Source: Gammaproteobacteria bacterium (lineage in GTDB: Bacteria > Pseudomonadota > Gammaproteobacteria > SZUA-152). Taken from it: a stretch of DNA of 64,000 nucleotides. The notes under the pieces are model-generated. The model searched no databases. It had not been told where the DNA came from and saw nothing but the letters and a program-made list of their open reading frames with translations. Both the position numbers and the translations under genes were made by a program. Below, piece after piece: positions 28,187 to 36,871 of the stretch (positions within the stretch are counted from its first letter, which is position 1; each line of letters opens with the position of its first letter). The stretch covers positions 27,012-91,011 of the forward strand of contig JAOUJW010000020.1 in NCBI GenBank assembly GCA_029882975.1. The letters are read 5' to 3'.

Positions 28187-28218
28187 CCCCCCGGTAGCTA
28201 TGCTGCCGGGGGGCTTTT
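28187..28218. terminator. Strong bidirectional hairpin terminator
   Basis: CCCCCCGG (28187-28194) pairs with CCGGGGGG (28206-28213), with extra pairing GTAGC/GCTGC inside; TTTT follows on the plus strand and a run of A precedes it, giving T on the minus strand. It sits between the convergent RRM and solute-binding genes. Confidence 0.88.
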
Positions 28219-28239
28219 CGCTTTAACAACAATCTTGAA

Positions 28240-29244
28240 TTACAGATCTTTAACCGTTAACTCTTCAGCGGTCGCGTTAAGAAAGCCGTATTTGGCGTAA
28301 ATACCCTGCGCGGCCTCGGTAGCCAGATACTGCAAATAGCGGTTGGCATTTTCTGCGTTTCGAGCTTCGTTCAAAGCACCGATAGCATAAGCCACTTCTT
28401 CCTGCTTGTTGTAGGGAGCCGGGATGCTGACACCATCAATTTTTCGGCCTTCGGCTTTAGCGTGTACCACTTCGGTGGTCCATACAATGCCTACATCGGC
28501 TTCGCCGTTTTCAATGCGATGAGGAGTTTCGCGGTGATGGCGCGAGGTAAACCAGGTTTTGCCGGCAACCGCCCAACAGCTCTTACATTTAGCACCCGCG
28601 GTTACTTTGTCATACAAATTGAGATCTTTGAGCATGGCTGAACCGTAGAACTTGAAGATACCTTCGGTTAAAGGGTTTGGATGCGATTGAACCAGATCAT
28701 CCCGCCCCAAGTCCTCTGGACCTTTAATACCTTTGGGATTGCCTTCAGCCACCATCAACTCCAACTTATTGTGAGTGTAAACGATGTGCTGGCTCATACG
28801 GCCTTTTTTCTTCAGCTTTTTAAGATGGTTGATATTTACGCTGGCGAACAGATCCGGATTTTGGTTGGTGTCCTGACCATCAATCTGACCTTGCGCCAAA
28901 ATCTGTTTTTTCAAAATTTGGCCTGGGGGAATGGTTTCTACATAAACGGTTTTGATATCCGGGTTTTTACTTTGGAAGTCTTTGATCAGCTCTTCCATAA
29001 CCATGAACTGGTTTCCAGCCAAATACATAACCAGATCCGCGGTATAAGAATCACCAATTTTGCCGTAATCGATCTTACCATCGGTGTGGAAAGTGCGGTA
29101 GTCGTGCCCGTGACCGGCATCTTTCTCTTCCGCTTTTGCGTGGCCATCGTGGCCGGCCATTTTTCCGCCCCCGGTGGAAGCACACCCGACAACCAAGCCG
29201 GCAGTAAACAACGCCGTTGTTATGGATTTTGCAATTGTATTCAT
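28240..29244 (-). CDS. Solute-binding lipoprotein, orphan paralogue B
   Basis: A 334-residue paralogue of the 15924-16904 protein, aligning along its full length. The N-terminus ends in LVVGCAS, a lipobox, so this copy is likely lipid-anchored while paralogue A has a conventional signal peptide. After a His-rich linker (GHDGHAKAEE) the same landmarks appear: LVMYLAGNQF, VETIPPGQILK, a CKSCW pair, WFTSRHHRETPHRIE and VGIVWTTEV. AGGGAGAGG precedes the ATG. No transporter partner is near. Ligand unknown; the conserved Cys and His residues could hold a metal. Confidence 0.8.
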   Translation of the reverse strand: MNTIAKSITTALFTAGLVVGCASTGGGKMAGHDGHAKAEEKDAGHGHDYRTFHTDGKIDYGKIGDSYTADLVMYLAGNQFMVMEELIKDFQSKNPDIKTVYVETIPPGQILKKQILAQGQIDGQDTNQNPDLFASVNINHLKKLKKKGRMSQHIVYTHNKLELMVAEGNPKGIKGPEDLGRDDLVQSHPNPLTEGIFKFYGSAMLKDLNLYDKVTAGAKCKSCWAVAGKTWFTSRHHRETPHRIENGEADVGIVWTTEVVHAKAEGRKIDGVSIPAPYNKQEEVAYAIGALNEARNAENANRYLQYLATEAAQGIYAKYGFLNATAEELTVKDL

Positions 29245-29599
29245 TACCTCTCCCTTACGTGAGTTATAAACAAATATATAGTTATAGACATACTTTAAGT
29301 TTGATCCCCTAAACTTGCATCCTGGGTTTCAAACAATGGAAACTCAGGAATTATGGCACGTCATGATACCAACAAGTCCAACTTTCACAGCATGTATGGA
29401 CCGCAGTGTAATGCATCCCTCTCTGTAAAAACACACTTGTATGACAAACCACTAAATCAGCCGGCCGTATGAACAAGGTGTGTGGACGATCCTGATATTA
29501 ATCTTAATACAAAGAAAGGAAAATAAATCTAGGGCAAACCCTAGAACGGTAACTATAGGAGAGTTTTCCAGTCCCGCAATACGGGACTGGAGGGTTATA
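29245..29599. other. Intergenic stretch with two hairpins, no gene
   Basis: About 355 bases between minus-strand genes. It carries CTAGGG-CAAA-CCCTAG (29529-29544) and a perfect 10-bp stem TCCAGTCCCG/CGGGACTGGA (29567-29591) just after the VWA gene stop. The second hairpin lacks a T-run on the minus strand. The promoter of the solute-binding gene is expected near 29250-29320, but I see no convincing element. Confidence 0.5.
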
Positions 29600-30292
29600 T
29601 TAGTTTATTAAAATATTATCGATCTGGTCCATGTCGTTAGTGACTTTCCATTTTCCACCACCCGACTCCACTCTGATCTGCCATTCCTGTAAACGATCCA
29701 GGTACTCTTGAGGATTGAAATTATCCGTACGCAGTTTCGTTACGTTTAAAGCAATAACATCATAACCTTTGAGTTTAAATTGGATGTCACGATTATAGCG
29801 TTTATCCAATTCTTCCTTTAAGTCAGAAAAAATCAAAATGGTCTTTTGTCCCGGATTTTTTTCATTTAAATATTCCGCCGCCTGCAAAATACCTCCGGTG
29901 ATATCGGTGTAAGAAGCCGGTTTAACGCTTTTCACAAACTTGTTAATTTCTTCTTTGAATATACGTTTTTGTTGATTGGCTTTACTGGGCCGGTCATCAA
30001 AGGTCACCTTAGCCACAATGTCCTTCTCGCTGAAACTGCCCGTATCGATTCTGGCCACGGCAAAAGAATCACCGGGATACAGCTTTGACAACAAGACATT
30101 GATAATCTGCTGCGCCTTGCGCAACTCTCTGGTATACGTCCCGGAGGTATCTATTAACATATATACGCCACGTGCATGAGAGGTAGGGCCGGTGGACGCC
30201 TTTTCCTTTTCGTCCTCACCCGAACACCCACTGAGAACACCTATCAATACCAGCAGAAAAGCCCAAAAAACTTTAGCCATAACATTAGGCAT
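29600..30292 (-). CDS. VWA-domain lipoprotein
   Basis: A 230-residue protein. The signal ends LIGVLSGCSG, a lipobox with the Cys near residue 23. A von Willebrand A-type domain follows: YMLIDTSGTYT (MIDAS first strand; Thr replaces the usual last Ser), YTDITGGILQAAEYL (Thr/Asp) and ILIFSDLKEEL. The ATG overlaps the stop of the upstream membrane gene by one base, so they are probably translated together and may form a complex. Function of the pair is not known. Confidence 0.8.
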   Translation of the reverse strand: MPNVMAKVFWAFLLVLIGVLSGCSGEDEKEKASTGPTSHARGVYMLIDTSGTYTRELRKAQQIINVLLSKLYPGDSFAVARIDTGSFSEKDIVAKVTFDDRPSKANQQKRIFKEEINKFVKSVKPASYTDITGGILQAAEYLNEKNPGQKTILIFSDLKEELDKRYNRDIQFKLKGYDVIALNVTKLRTDNFNPQEYLDRLQEWQIRVESGGGKWKVTNDMDQIDNILIN

Positions 30293-31746
30293 CAGGACGC
30301 CTCCTTCATAACGGCCTGTTCCAACTTCCTTTGTCGCGGCCCTGAGGCAGCCACCGGCCGGGGTTTGTTTTTAACCATTTTCTCCAGCCACAGAGGCATA
30401 AATACCAGCAGATCAAACAAGTGCACCATCAAATTACCCAAATGCAAGAACCCGTTACCCGTGATTCGTAAACCAAAGGCGCCGACGCGAATCAAGGCCA
30501 CCGTTACCCCCCCCATCACGGAACGCAAGGAAGAAACAAAGGTTTCCAATGGGATTGCCACAAAAGTCAAAGCAAAAGGTAAAACAAAACCCATACCCAT
30601 TTGCGCCACGGTGGTTATCCATAAATAACCATTATCCACAGCTTCTGCTGCTCCCCCTCTTAACAAGGCGGATGTCGCGAGTTCATCTTGTACCAACAAT
30701 TCACGCATGTACGCCAGCCCGGCTTCAACAAAAGCCAGTGACAGTAGAATGGTAAATGTAAACCAAATCATTTTGACTCGAATATAGTCCTTTAATGAAC
30801 CAATAGCAGGAAACAAACGAGTAATACGCATACACTCCATGAGAAACAACCCCATGGTGATTTCCACCAAAATAATCACCATGGCCGCAATGTTTGCCAC
30901 TTTATAGTCCATGATATACGTATTACCGCCCACCATTTCTGCCATGGGACGGGCAATGAGACTGAAGTTGATCATGGCGCCACCGACCGCTATCAATAAC
31001 ACAAAGGTGGACGTAAAAAAATGTTTGAAGGAGGACTCGGACAACTCCCGAACGGCCCGGTCGGTTCCGTTAATGATCTGTTCATAGTCATCCATATAAC
31101 GGTCTATGATCTTGGCGCGCTCCAATAGAGCAGTGACATTCTTGTCAGCCGTGTTGACTACTTCCAGCATTTTACGCCAGGAAGGCACCATATTTTTCAG
31201 TAACTGGTGCCGTTCTTTGCGGGAATTGCGGTATTCCTCTGTAGTGTTATTGTGAGCCTTTACCAGAGAACCGTGAATATCTTCCAGGATATCCGCAACT
31301 ATGGGGTCACTTTTCGCCGGAATCTTAGCGACGGCATCGACTGCATTAACCCAACCCGGCGGCGGAGGCGGAACCTCGGCACTGAGTTTGTAATCGTCTT
31401 CCAGCTTAGTAATTTCTTCCAATACACGCCGATTCAACGTGGGCGTATCAGCCAGTTCCTTCTTCACCGCTGCGCTAATGCGTTCAAATTCTCGCTCCAG
31501 CTCACGCTCCTTAGCTTCACGTCCGGCTGCCAACAAAACTTCCTTATTACGCAGCGCGACTTTGTGTTCCAAAGGGACCAAAGTACGTGCAGACATACGA
31601 AAACCATTACGGAGGATCCGGCATAAGGACAAAATGGTTTTGTGAGCCGCATCTCTGGCCATATAGAGAAATAGTGTCAGCAGGAAAAACCAGACAATTC
31701 CAGAGACCACCGGGCTGGAACCAATTTGTAAATCCGAGAACGACAT
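30292..31746 (-). CDS. Large membrane protein paired with VWA lipoprotein
   Basis: A 484-residue protein from the ATG at 31746, which has GGAGG five bases upstream; the open frame extends to 31815 without such a site. One helix near 14-30, a long charged helical cytoplasmic region (about 45-235), then about four hydrophobic segments (near 250-270, 292-312, 330-355, 378-410) and a basic C-terminal tail. It resembles no family I can name. Co-transcribed with the VWA gene. Confidence 0.7.
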   Translation of the reverse strand: MSFSDLQIGSSPVVSGIVWFFLLTLFLYMARDAAHKTILSLCRILRNGFRMSARTLVPLEHKVALRNKEVLLAAGREAKERELEREFERISAAVKKELADTPTLNRRVLEEITKLEDDYKLSAEVPPPPPGWVNAVDAVAKIPAKSDPIVADILEDIHGSLVKAHNNTTEEYRNSRKERHQLLKNMVPSWRKMLEVVNTADKNVTALLERAKIIDRYMDDYEQIINGTDRAVRELSESSFKHFFTSTFVLLIAVGGAMINFSLIARPMAEMVGGNTYIMDYKVANIAAMVIILVEITMGLFLMECMRITRLFPAIGSLKDYIRVKMIWFTFTILLSLAFVEAGLAYMRELLVQDELATSALLRGGAAEAVDNGYLWITTVAQMGMGFVLPFALTFVAIPLETFVSSLRSVMGGVTVALIRVGAFGLRITGNGFLHLGNLMVHLFDLLVFMPLWLEKMVKNKPRPVAASGPRQRKLEQAVMKEAS

Positions 31747-32380
31747 AACAACCTCCGTCTGTTTGACGAGTATAGAGTGTATATAATACAAACAATTCAG
31801 TGCCCGCCAAAACACTAAATCGACCTTGTCCCTGACTAAACATCAAGCGCCACAAACGGCGCAAGGGTCGGCAAACCCTTGTTGAAAACCCAGCATTTAC
31901 TGTGCCGATCCTCGGTCGACCCGTTAAGAAAAAACGGGTGTGAAAAGCACCAACACCACGAAAACCAATGATTTATCCAACTGCAGGCACCCTAAAACCA
32001 CAGGGCTTTACAAGTAACTAGGCGAAATCCGACAAAATAACGTACAATCCACCAGCGGCTAGTCACAGGCTACTAGGTGCGGCCAACACGGAATTTTTCA
32101 AGAACACGCCCTGTGGAACAAAACTCATGCGCATTGAACCAATGATATTACGAACCCATCGTTTTCGAGCTTACAACCGTGGGGGTTAGAGCCATGGGAG
32201 TTAGAACCATGGTTACAACCGGGGTTGACATGAGCGTTACAACTGAGCCTGCCATAACGCCGAACCCCCATGGAAATGACGCAATCGTATTGCAAAATAA
32301 TGGCCTATTCATACCCGGTTCGCAACATTGGCGCGGGTCTTAATTGACATAGCAGCTGTACACTATTTAACCATCCCTTG
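31747..32380. other. 634-base non-coding stretch before rlmKL
   Basis: No plausible gene on either strand. The part nearest the membrane-protein gene is AT-rich and should carry its promoter (a minus-strand TATACT near 31765 is the best -10 candidate, without a good -35). The right part carries degenerate tandem repeats (separate entry). No tRNA or known RNA fold was recognised. Confidence 0.5.
32171..32248. repeat. Degenerate tandem repeats upstream of rlmKL
   Basis: About five imperfect units built on GTTAGAACCATGG or GTTACAACCG, spaced 12-15 nt, run from 32171 to about 32248. They are GT/CA-biased relative to the flanks. They may be a decayed minisatellite or a protein-binding array. Confidence 0.45.
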
Positions 32381-34543
32381 ATGAATTCGTCCACCCACAC
32401 ATTCTTTGCCACCGCCGCTAAAGGCTTAGAGCCCTTAATTGCCGATGAGTTGCAATCTTTTTCCGCAAAAAATATTCAGCTCAGCGGAGGTGGCGTGAGT
32501 TTTAACGGCTCCATGGAACTGGCCTACCGCATGTGCCTCTGGTCTCGGGTTGCCAATCGGATTTTGTTGCTGCTAAAAACATGCGAAGTACAGGATATGG
32601 AAGCATTGTACGATGCGGTCTACGCACTGGACTGGTCACAACATTTTGGCGCCCACAACAGTATTGCCGTGGATTTTGTCGCCAAACACTCCTTTGTGCG
32701 CAATAGCTTATTTGGCGCCCAAAAAACCAAAGACGCCATTGTGGATCAATTCCAAAGCAAACTGGGGCAACGTCCCAATGTGGACCTGCAATCGCCTGAC
32801 ATACGTATTAACATGTTTATGAAATCCAACCGGGTCAGCCTAAGCCTGGACTTATCGGGTCATAGCTTACACCAACGGGGTTATCGCCAAAATAAGGTGA
32901 AAGCTCCCATCAAAGAAAATCTGGCCGCTGCGATTTTGCGACGTGCCGGCTGGCCTGACATAGCCGCTAAGAACGGTGGCTTACTGGACCCCATGTGTGG
33001 CTCCGGCACATTCCTGATCGAGGCCGCCCTCATGGCTGCCAATATTGCCCCCGGCCTTTACCGCAGGGACTTTGGCTTCACCCATTGGAAACAGCACGAT
33101 GCGTCCTGCTGGAATCAATTGCTGGAACACGCACAACAGCAGCAAGTGGAGGGTTTGAAAAGCCTACCCAAAATCTTTGGCTATGACCGTGACCCGCGCG
33201 CCATCAAATCAGCAAAACTCAACATCCGCGCCGCCGGTCTGGAGGATTATATTGATGTAGGGCAACAGGAACTGTCGCAACTCCATGGTGAACCCAACCT
33301 GACTCCCGGGCTGATTCTCACCAACCCCCCATACGGTGAACGGCTTTCGGAGAAAAACCACTTGCCGGAACTGTTTGAATTGCTGGGAAACCAATTAAAA
33401 AGCCACTTTTCACAGTGGAAAGCCACCATTCTCTGCGCGGATGCAATCTTGGGCAAGCGCTTGGGTATGCGCAGCCACCGAATCCATACGATCTATAATG
33501 GCCCTATAGAATGCAAATTATTGCATTTCAACATTGATCCCCAATGGTTTTTCAGGGAACCTCACCACCTGACCCCGGATATGAGCGCCTTGGAAAACGA
33601 GCAGGCACTCATGTTTAAAAACCGCCTGGAAAAAAATCTCAAACGCCTCAAACCCTGGATACAAAAAGAAAACATTCAAGCATACCGCGCATACGATGCC
33701 GATCTACCCAATTACAATGTAGCCGTGGATGTGTATCACAGCGACATAATTCGGGTTAATGTGCAGGAATATCAGGCACCTAAAACTATTGATGCCGGTA
33801 TTGCCAAACAACGCTTGCGTGAAGCTTTGGCCATTGTTGGTGATGTGTTCCATATTCCATCGGAGCAGGTGTTTGTCAAAATCCGCCAACGCCAACGTCA
33901 ACAGCAGCAATATGAGAAGTTCGGCGACAGTAAAGACTTTCATATTATTGAAGAAAACGGCGGTAAACTGCTGGTGAACCTAAAGGACTACCTGGATACG
34001 GGTTTGTTTTTAGACCATAGGCCCACCCGTTTAAAAATCCAGCAGCTTAGTAAGAAAAAGAGATTTCTAAATCTGTTTTGTTACACTGGAGCCGCCACTG
34101 TCCACGCCGCCTTAGGTGGAGCGACTTATACCTGTTCGGTGGACATGTCCCAAACCTATATTCAATGGGCTGGCAAAAACCTGGAACTCAACGGTTTTGC
34201 CCTACAAAACCATGAACTCATCCAGGCAGACTGCCTGCAGTGGCTTCGCAATTCCGTGAAGGGTGATTTTGATCTTATTTTTATGGATCCACCCACTTTT
34301 TCCAACTCCAAACGCATGAACCATGTTCTTGATATACAAAGAGATCATGGGGAATTAATCCAATATGCGATGAAACGACTGAAATCCGACGGTATGTTAC
34401 TGTTTTCCACCAATTTTCGTAAATTTCAATTGTCGGACCCGCTACATGAACTCTTCCAAATCCTGAAAATGGAAGATAGCCTGCCTCCGGACTTTCGGCG
34501 CAATGGGAAAATCCACCAGTGTTGGCAGATTAGACATAAATAA
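32381..34543 (+). CDS. rlmL: 23S rRNA methyltransferase RlmKL (G2445 m2G and G2069 m7G)
   Basis: A 720-residue fused enzyme. The N-terminal part (THUMP plus methyltransferase, about 1-390) has LDPMCGSGTFLIEAALMA and TNPPYGERLS and would make m2G2445. The C-terminal part (about 400-720) has FLNLFCYTGAATVHAA and FMDPPTFSNSK and would make m7G2069. Motif pairs are intact in both. Length equals E. coli RlmL (about 700). The ATG at 32381 directly follows an in-frame TTG. It is a stand-alone plus-strand gene. Confidence 0.96.
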   Translation: MNSSTHTFFATAAKGLEPLIADELQSFSAKNIQLSGGGVSFNGSMELAYRMCLWSRVANRILLLLKTCEVQDMEALYDAVYALDWSQHFGAHNSIAVDFVAKHSFVRNSLFGAQKTKDAIVDQFQSKLGQRPNVDLQSPDIRINMFMKSNRVSLSLDLSGHSLHQRGYRQNKVKAPIKENLAAAILRRAGWPDIAAKNGGLLDPMCGSGTFLIEAALMAANIAPGLYRRDFGFTHWKQHDASCWNQLLEHAQQQQVEGLKSLPKIFGYDRDPRAIKSAKLNIRAAGLEDYIDVGQQELSQLHGEPNLTPGLILTNPPYGERLSEKNHLPELFELLGNQLKSHFSQWKATILCADAILGKRLGMRSHRIHTIYNGPIECKLLHFNIDPQWFFREPHHLTPDMSALENEQALMFKNRLEKNLKRLKPWIQKENIQAYRAYDADLPNYNVAVDVYHSDIIRVNVQEYQAPKTIDAGIAKQRLREALAIVGDVFHIPSEQVFVKIRQRQRQQQQYEKFGDSKDFHIIEENGGKLLVNLKDYLDTGLFLDHRPTRLKIQQLSKKKRFLNLFCYTGAATVHAALGGATYTCSVDMSQTYIQWAGKNLELNGFALQNHELIQADCLQWLRNSVKGDFDLIFMDPPTFSNSKRMNHVLDIQRDHGELIQYAMKRLKSDGMLLFSTNFRKFQLSDPLHELFQILKMEDSLPPDFRRNGKIHQCWQIRHK

Positions 34544-34704
34544 TAACTTAGTGTATTGATCAATTATTCATAATTCAATACCATGCGCTCTTGTTATCTC
34601 TGTGAAGTATATTTCCGCAGTATTGGATTGTTTCAATTTCTTGTTTATGTTTTTTTGCTGAACCGAGGGAATACCATTCCCTTGATGTAAGGAGGATTAG
34701 AATA

Positions 34705-35310
34705 GTGGGTGTATTAGTTGGCCGCAAGGCTCCTGATTTTACGGCTCCTGCCGTGCTGGGTGACGGTTCCATCGTTGATAACTACAATTTTACCGAGACG
34801 GTGAAAGGAAAATACGCAGTTGTATTTTTCTACCCGCTCGATTTCACGTTTGTTTGTCCGTCCGAGTTAATTGCATTTGACCATCGTTTGGATGAATTTA
34901 AAAAACGCGGCGTGGAAGTCATTGGTGTTTCCATTGATTCCCACTTCACCCACAATGCCTGGCGCAATACGCCAATCAACAGCGGCGGTATTGGCCCGGT
35001 GGGATACACTTTGGTTGCCGATATGACACATGCCATTTGCAAAGCCTATGACGTGGAAACACCGGATGGCGCTGTCGCCTTCCGCGGCTCCTTCCTTATC
35101 GACCGTGACGGGATGGTACGCCACCAGGTCATAAATGACTTGCCTTTGGGACGAAATGTTGATGAAATGATACGCATGGTTGAGGCCCTGCAGTTTACCG
35201 AGGAACACGGCGAAGTTTGCCCGGCAGGCTGGAACAAGGGCGACAAAGGTATGACAGCCACTCCGGATGGGGTGGCCACTTATTTGGCCGCAAACGCGGA
35301 CAATCTATAG
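34705..35310 (+). CDS. 2-Cys peroxiredoxin (AhpC/Prx1 type)
   Basis: A 201-residue peroxidase that reduces hydrogen peroxide and organic or nitrite-derived peroxides. The peroxidatic Cys is in FTFVCPSELIAF (near residue 52) and the resolving Cys in GEVCPAGW (near 172), both in typical positions; the catalytic Thr lies three residues before the first Cys. The start is the GTG at 34705, eight bases after a perfect AAGGAGGA. A terminator follows directly, so it is monocistronic. The reductant (AhpF or thioredoxin) is not in the window. Confidence 0.95.
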   Translation: MGVLVGRKAPDFTAPAVLGDGSIVDNYNFTETVKGKYAVVFFYPLDFTFVCPSELIAFDHRLDEFKKRGVEVIGVSIDSHFTHNAWRNTPINSGGIGPVGYTLVADMTHAICKAYDVETPDGAVAFRGSFLIDRDGMVRHQVINDLPLGRNVDEMIRMVEALQFTEEHGEVCPAGWNKGDKGMTATPDGVATYLAANADNL

Positions 35311-35334
35311 AATCTCGCTTCTCGCTAAGTGAGG

Positions 35335-35361
35335 ACCCCGGCGGGATTGCCGGGGTTTTTT
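35335..35361 (+). terminator. Rho-independent terminator of peroxiredoxin gene
   Basis: ACCCCGGC and GCCGGGGT form an 8-bp stem with a 6-nt loop, followed by TTTTTT, 25 nt after the stop codon. Confidence 0.9.
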
Positions 35362-35383
35362 ATTGCCTACCGCAAAGTAAAAA

Positions 35384-35656
35384 TCATTCGTCGCCGGGTT
35401 TCCATACACCAAATGCCTCATCTTCCACTGCCGCCGGTGCAGCGACATCATCAAACACATGCTGAGCAAATCCCAATAACTGGTTTAAATACTCACTTTT
35501 TTCATCGTAGTCTCCCGGTTGCTCCCCCACCACATAACCCAAAACCGCAGCAAGATATTGCACTGCAAACCCGGGATCATTGGCCCTGGCGTCAACTTTT
35601 ACCAGTGCCTGTTGCAGGTCGTGAATCAATTCATCGGATATTTGCAGTTCGCTCAT
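35384..35656 (-). CDS. Hypothetical small acidic protein
   Basis: A 90-residue, acidic, mostly helical cytoplasmic protein with Asp/Glu and Ala-rich character (ELQISDELIHDLQQALVK at the start). No motif was recognised. It is the last gene of the apaH-side minus-strand run, 47 nt after the isomerase gene. Expression from that unit is likely. Confidence 0.6.
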   Translation of the reverse strand: MSELQISDELIHDLQQALVKVDARANDPGFAVQYLAAVLGYVVGEQPGDYDEKSEYLNQLLGFAQHVFDDVAAPAAVEDEAFGVWKPGDE

Positions 35657-35703
35657 TGGGTTACCTTTGTAAGCTGTGTCAGCTTTGTCATTAATAAATC
35701 TAC

Positions 35704-36564
35704 TTAACGGGTCGCTATTTTAAACCGATTCTGTTCCTGTCGGACTTTTTCATCCACCAGCTTATTCAGTCTCCCGGTTTCCTGTAATTTCAGGGCATAG
35801 CGAAATTGACGTTCCACCTGATCTTTCACTTTGTCAAATTCGCGCTCTTGGATGGCGGGCTCTTCCAGTGTTTTGAGAATCACCAGGCCGTCCTTGGTTT
35901 CCAGGGGACCGGCCACGGTGCCTTTAGGCAACCGTACAGCGGTGTTAAACACTATTCGCTCCAGATCCGACTCTGCTTTCCAACCAAGATCCCCGCCCTT
36001 GGCCGCATTCTCCTTGTCGTCAGAATGTTTTTTTGCCGCTGCAGTAAAATCCGCTCCGGGTTTCCTCAGTTGTATGACCAGCGCACTAAGCTGGTCCAGA
36101 ATTTTCTGTTTCTTTGCCGCATTCGCCGGCTTTTTCTTCAGGATCAGAGCCAACCTCAATTTTTTATCCGCAAACTGCGCCTTGTTTTTTTCGTAGTACG
36201 CTTTCAGCGACTCTGATGTTACCTGCTGCTGTATGTAGTCTTCAAAATAGTTATTGATCAGGATTTGATTGCGTCGATCCTTGACATGCGACAACGCCTT
36301 GGCCTGACCGGACCACTGTTGCTGTAAAATAGTTTCCGCCAGCGCATTGCGCACAATTAAAGATCTCACAGCACGCTCTCGTTTTTGCTTGTCTGACTCA
36401 GCAATATTCTTGTATTGCAGATAAGAATCCACATCGGCCTGAGTCAAAGAAAAATCGTACAATGGTTTAGCATTGGCGGCGGGTGCGTTCGCGCCTTGAT
36501 TACAGGAAACCCCCATGACAGCCAGACAACTAAACAGCAAAGATTTGTAGATATTGTTATTCAT
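35704..36564 (-). CDS. Exported PpiC-type peptidyl-prolyl isomerase
   Basis: About 286 residues from the ATG at 36564, which has AGGTG upstream; the frame is open eight codons further. The hydrophobic N-terminus ends VMGVSCNQG, a plausible though imperfect lipobox. A SurA/EpsD-like helical region follows (YLQYKNIAESDKQKRERA), then a parvulin domain near 145-250 with AAKKHSDD, GGDLGWK and LPKGTVAGPLET. It probably helps fold exported proteins. The layout resembles the EpsD group, but no exopolysaccharide genes are near. Confidence 0.85.
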   Translation of the reverse strand: MNNNIYKSLLFSCLAVMGVSCNQGANAPAANAKPLYDFSLTQADVDSYLQYKNIAESDKQKRERAVRSLIVRNALAETILQQQWSGQAKALSHVKDRRNQILINNYFEDYIQQQVTSESLKAYYEKNKAQFADKKLRLALILKKKPANAAKKQKILDQLSALVIQLRKPGADFTAAAKKHSDDKENAAKGGDLGWKAESDLERIVFNTAVRLPKGTVAGPLETKDGLVILKTLEEPAIQEREFDKVKDQVERQFRYALKLQETGRLNKLVDEKVRQEQNRFKIATR

Positions 36565-36608
36565 AGCTAACACCTGTTTTACGGCCAAACTAATACTTAC
36601 ATAAAATT

Positions 36609-36857
36609 TTATGCCCCTGACACCATATCCTTTGGTGGTAATTGTAAATAAAACCCTTGTTCCTTGATTTGTTGCATGACCTGCCTTGGGTCAGCTAACG
36701 CCAGAGTTTTTCGTTGCGCCAGATTCAATTGCATAACAAACTCCAACTGTCCCAACAACCCCGCCAGCGACTCCGGCAAAGCGGAAAACTCGCCTTCTTT
36801 ATCCAGATAAACATATGTATCCGGCTTTCGCAAACTTTTGTATATGTAACACAACAT
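36609..36857 (-). CDS. ycgL: YcgL domain protein
   Basis: An 82-residue one-domain protein of the YcgL (DUF709) family: MLCYIYKSLRKPDTYVYL at the N-terminus, then SALPESLAGLLG and LEFVMQLNL. The typical length is 85-110. Its function is unknown; it is conserved in gammaproteobacteria. It lies 15 nt after the DUF3859 gene and is probably in the same transcript. Confidence 0.92.
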   Translation of the reverse strand: MLCYIYKSLRKPDTYVYLDKEGEFSALPESLAGLLGQLEFVMQLNLAQRKTLALADPRQVMQQIKEQGFYLQLPPKDMVSGA

Positions 36858-36871
36858 AATACTGATACCGC

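Noticed and set aside
29567..29591. Terminator after the VWA gene
   Set aside because: The 10-bp stem is perfect, but the minus strand continues with A residues rather than T, so intrinsic termination is unlikely; kept only as a hairpin.
31763..31785. Plus-strand TTGACG and TATAAT pair
   Set aside because: The spacer is only about 13 nt, too short for a sigma-70 promoter, and no plus-strand gene follows within 600 nt.
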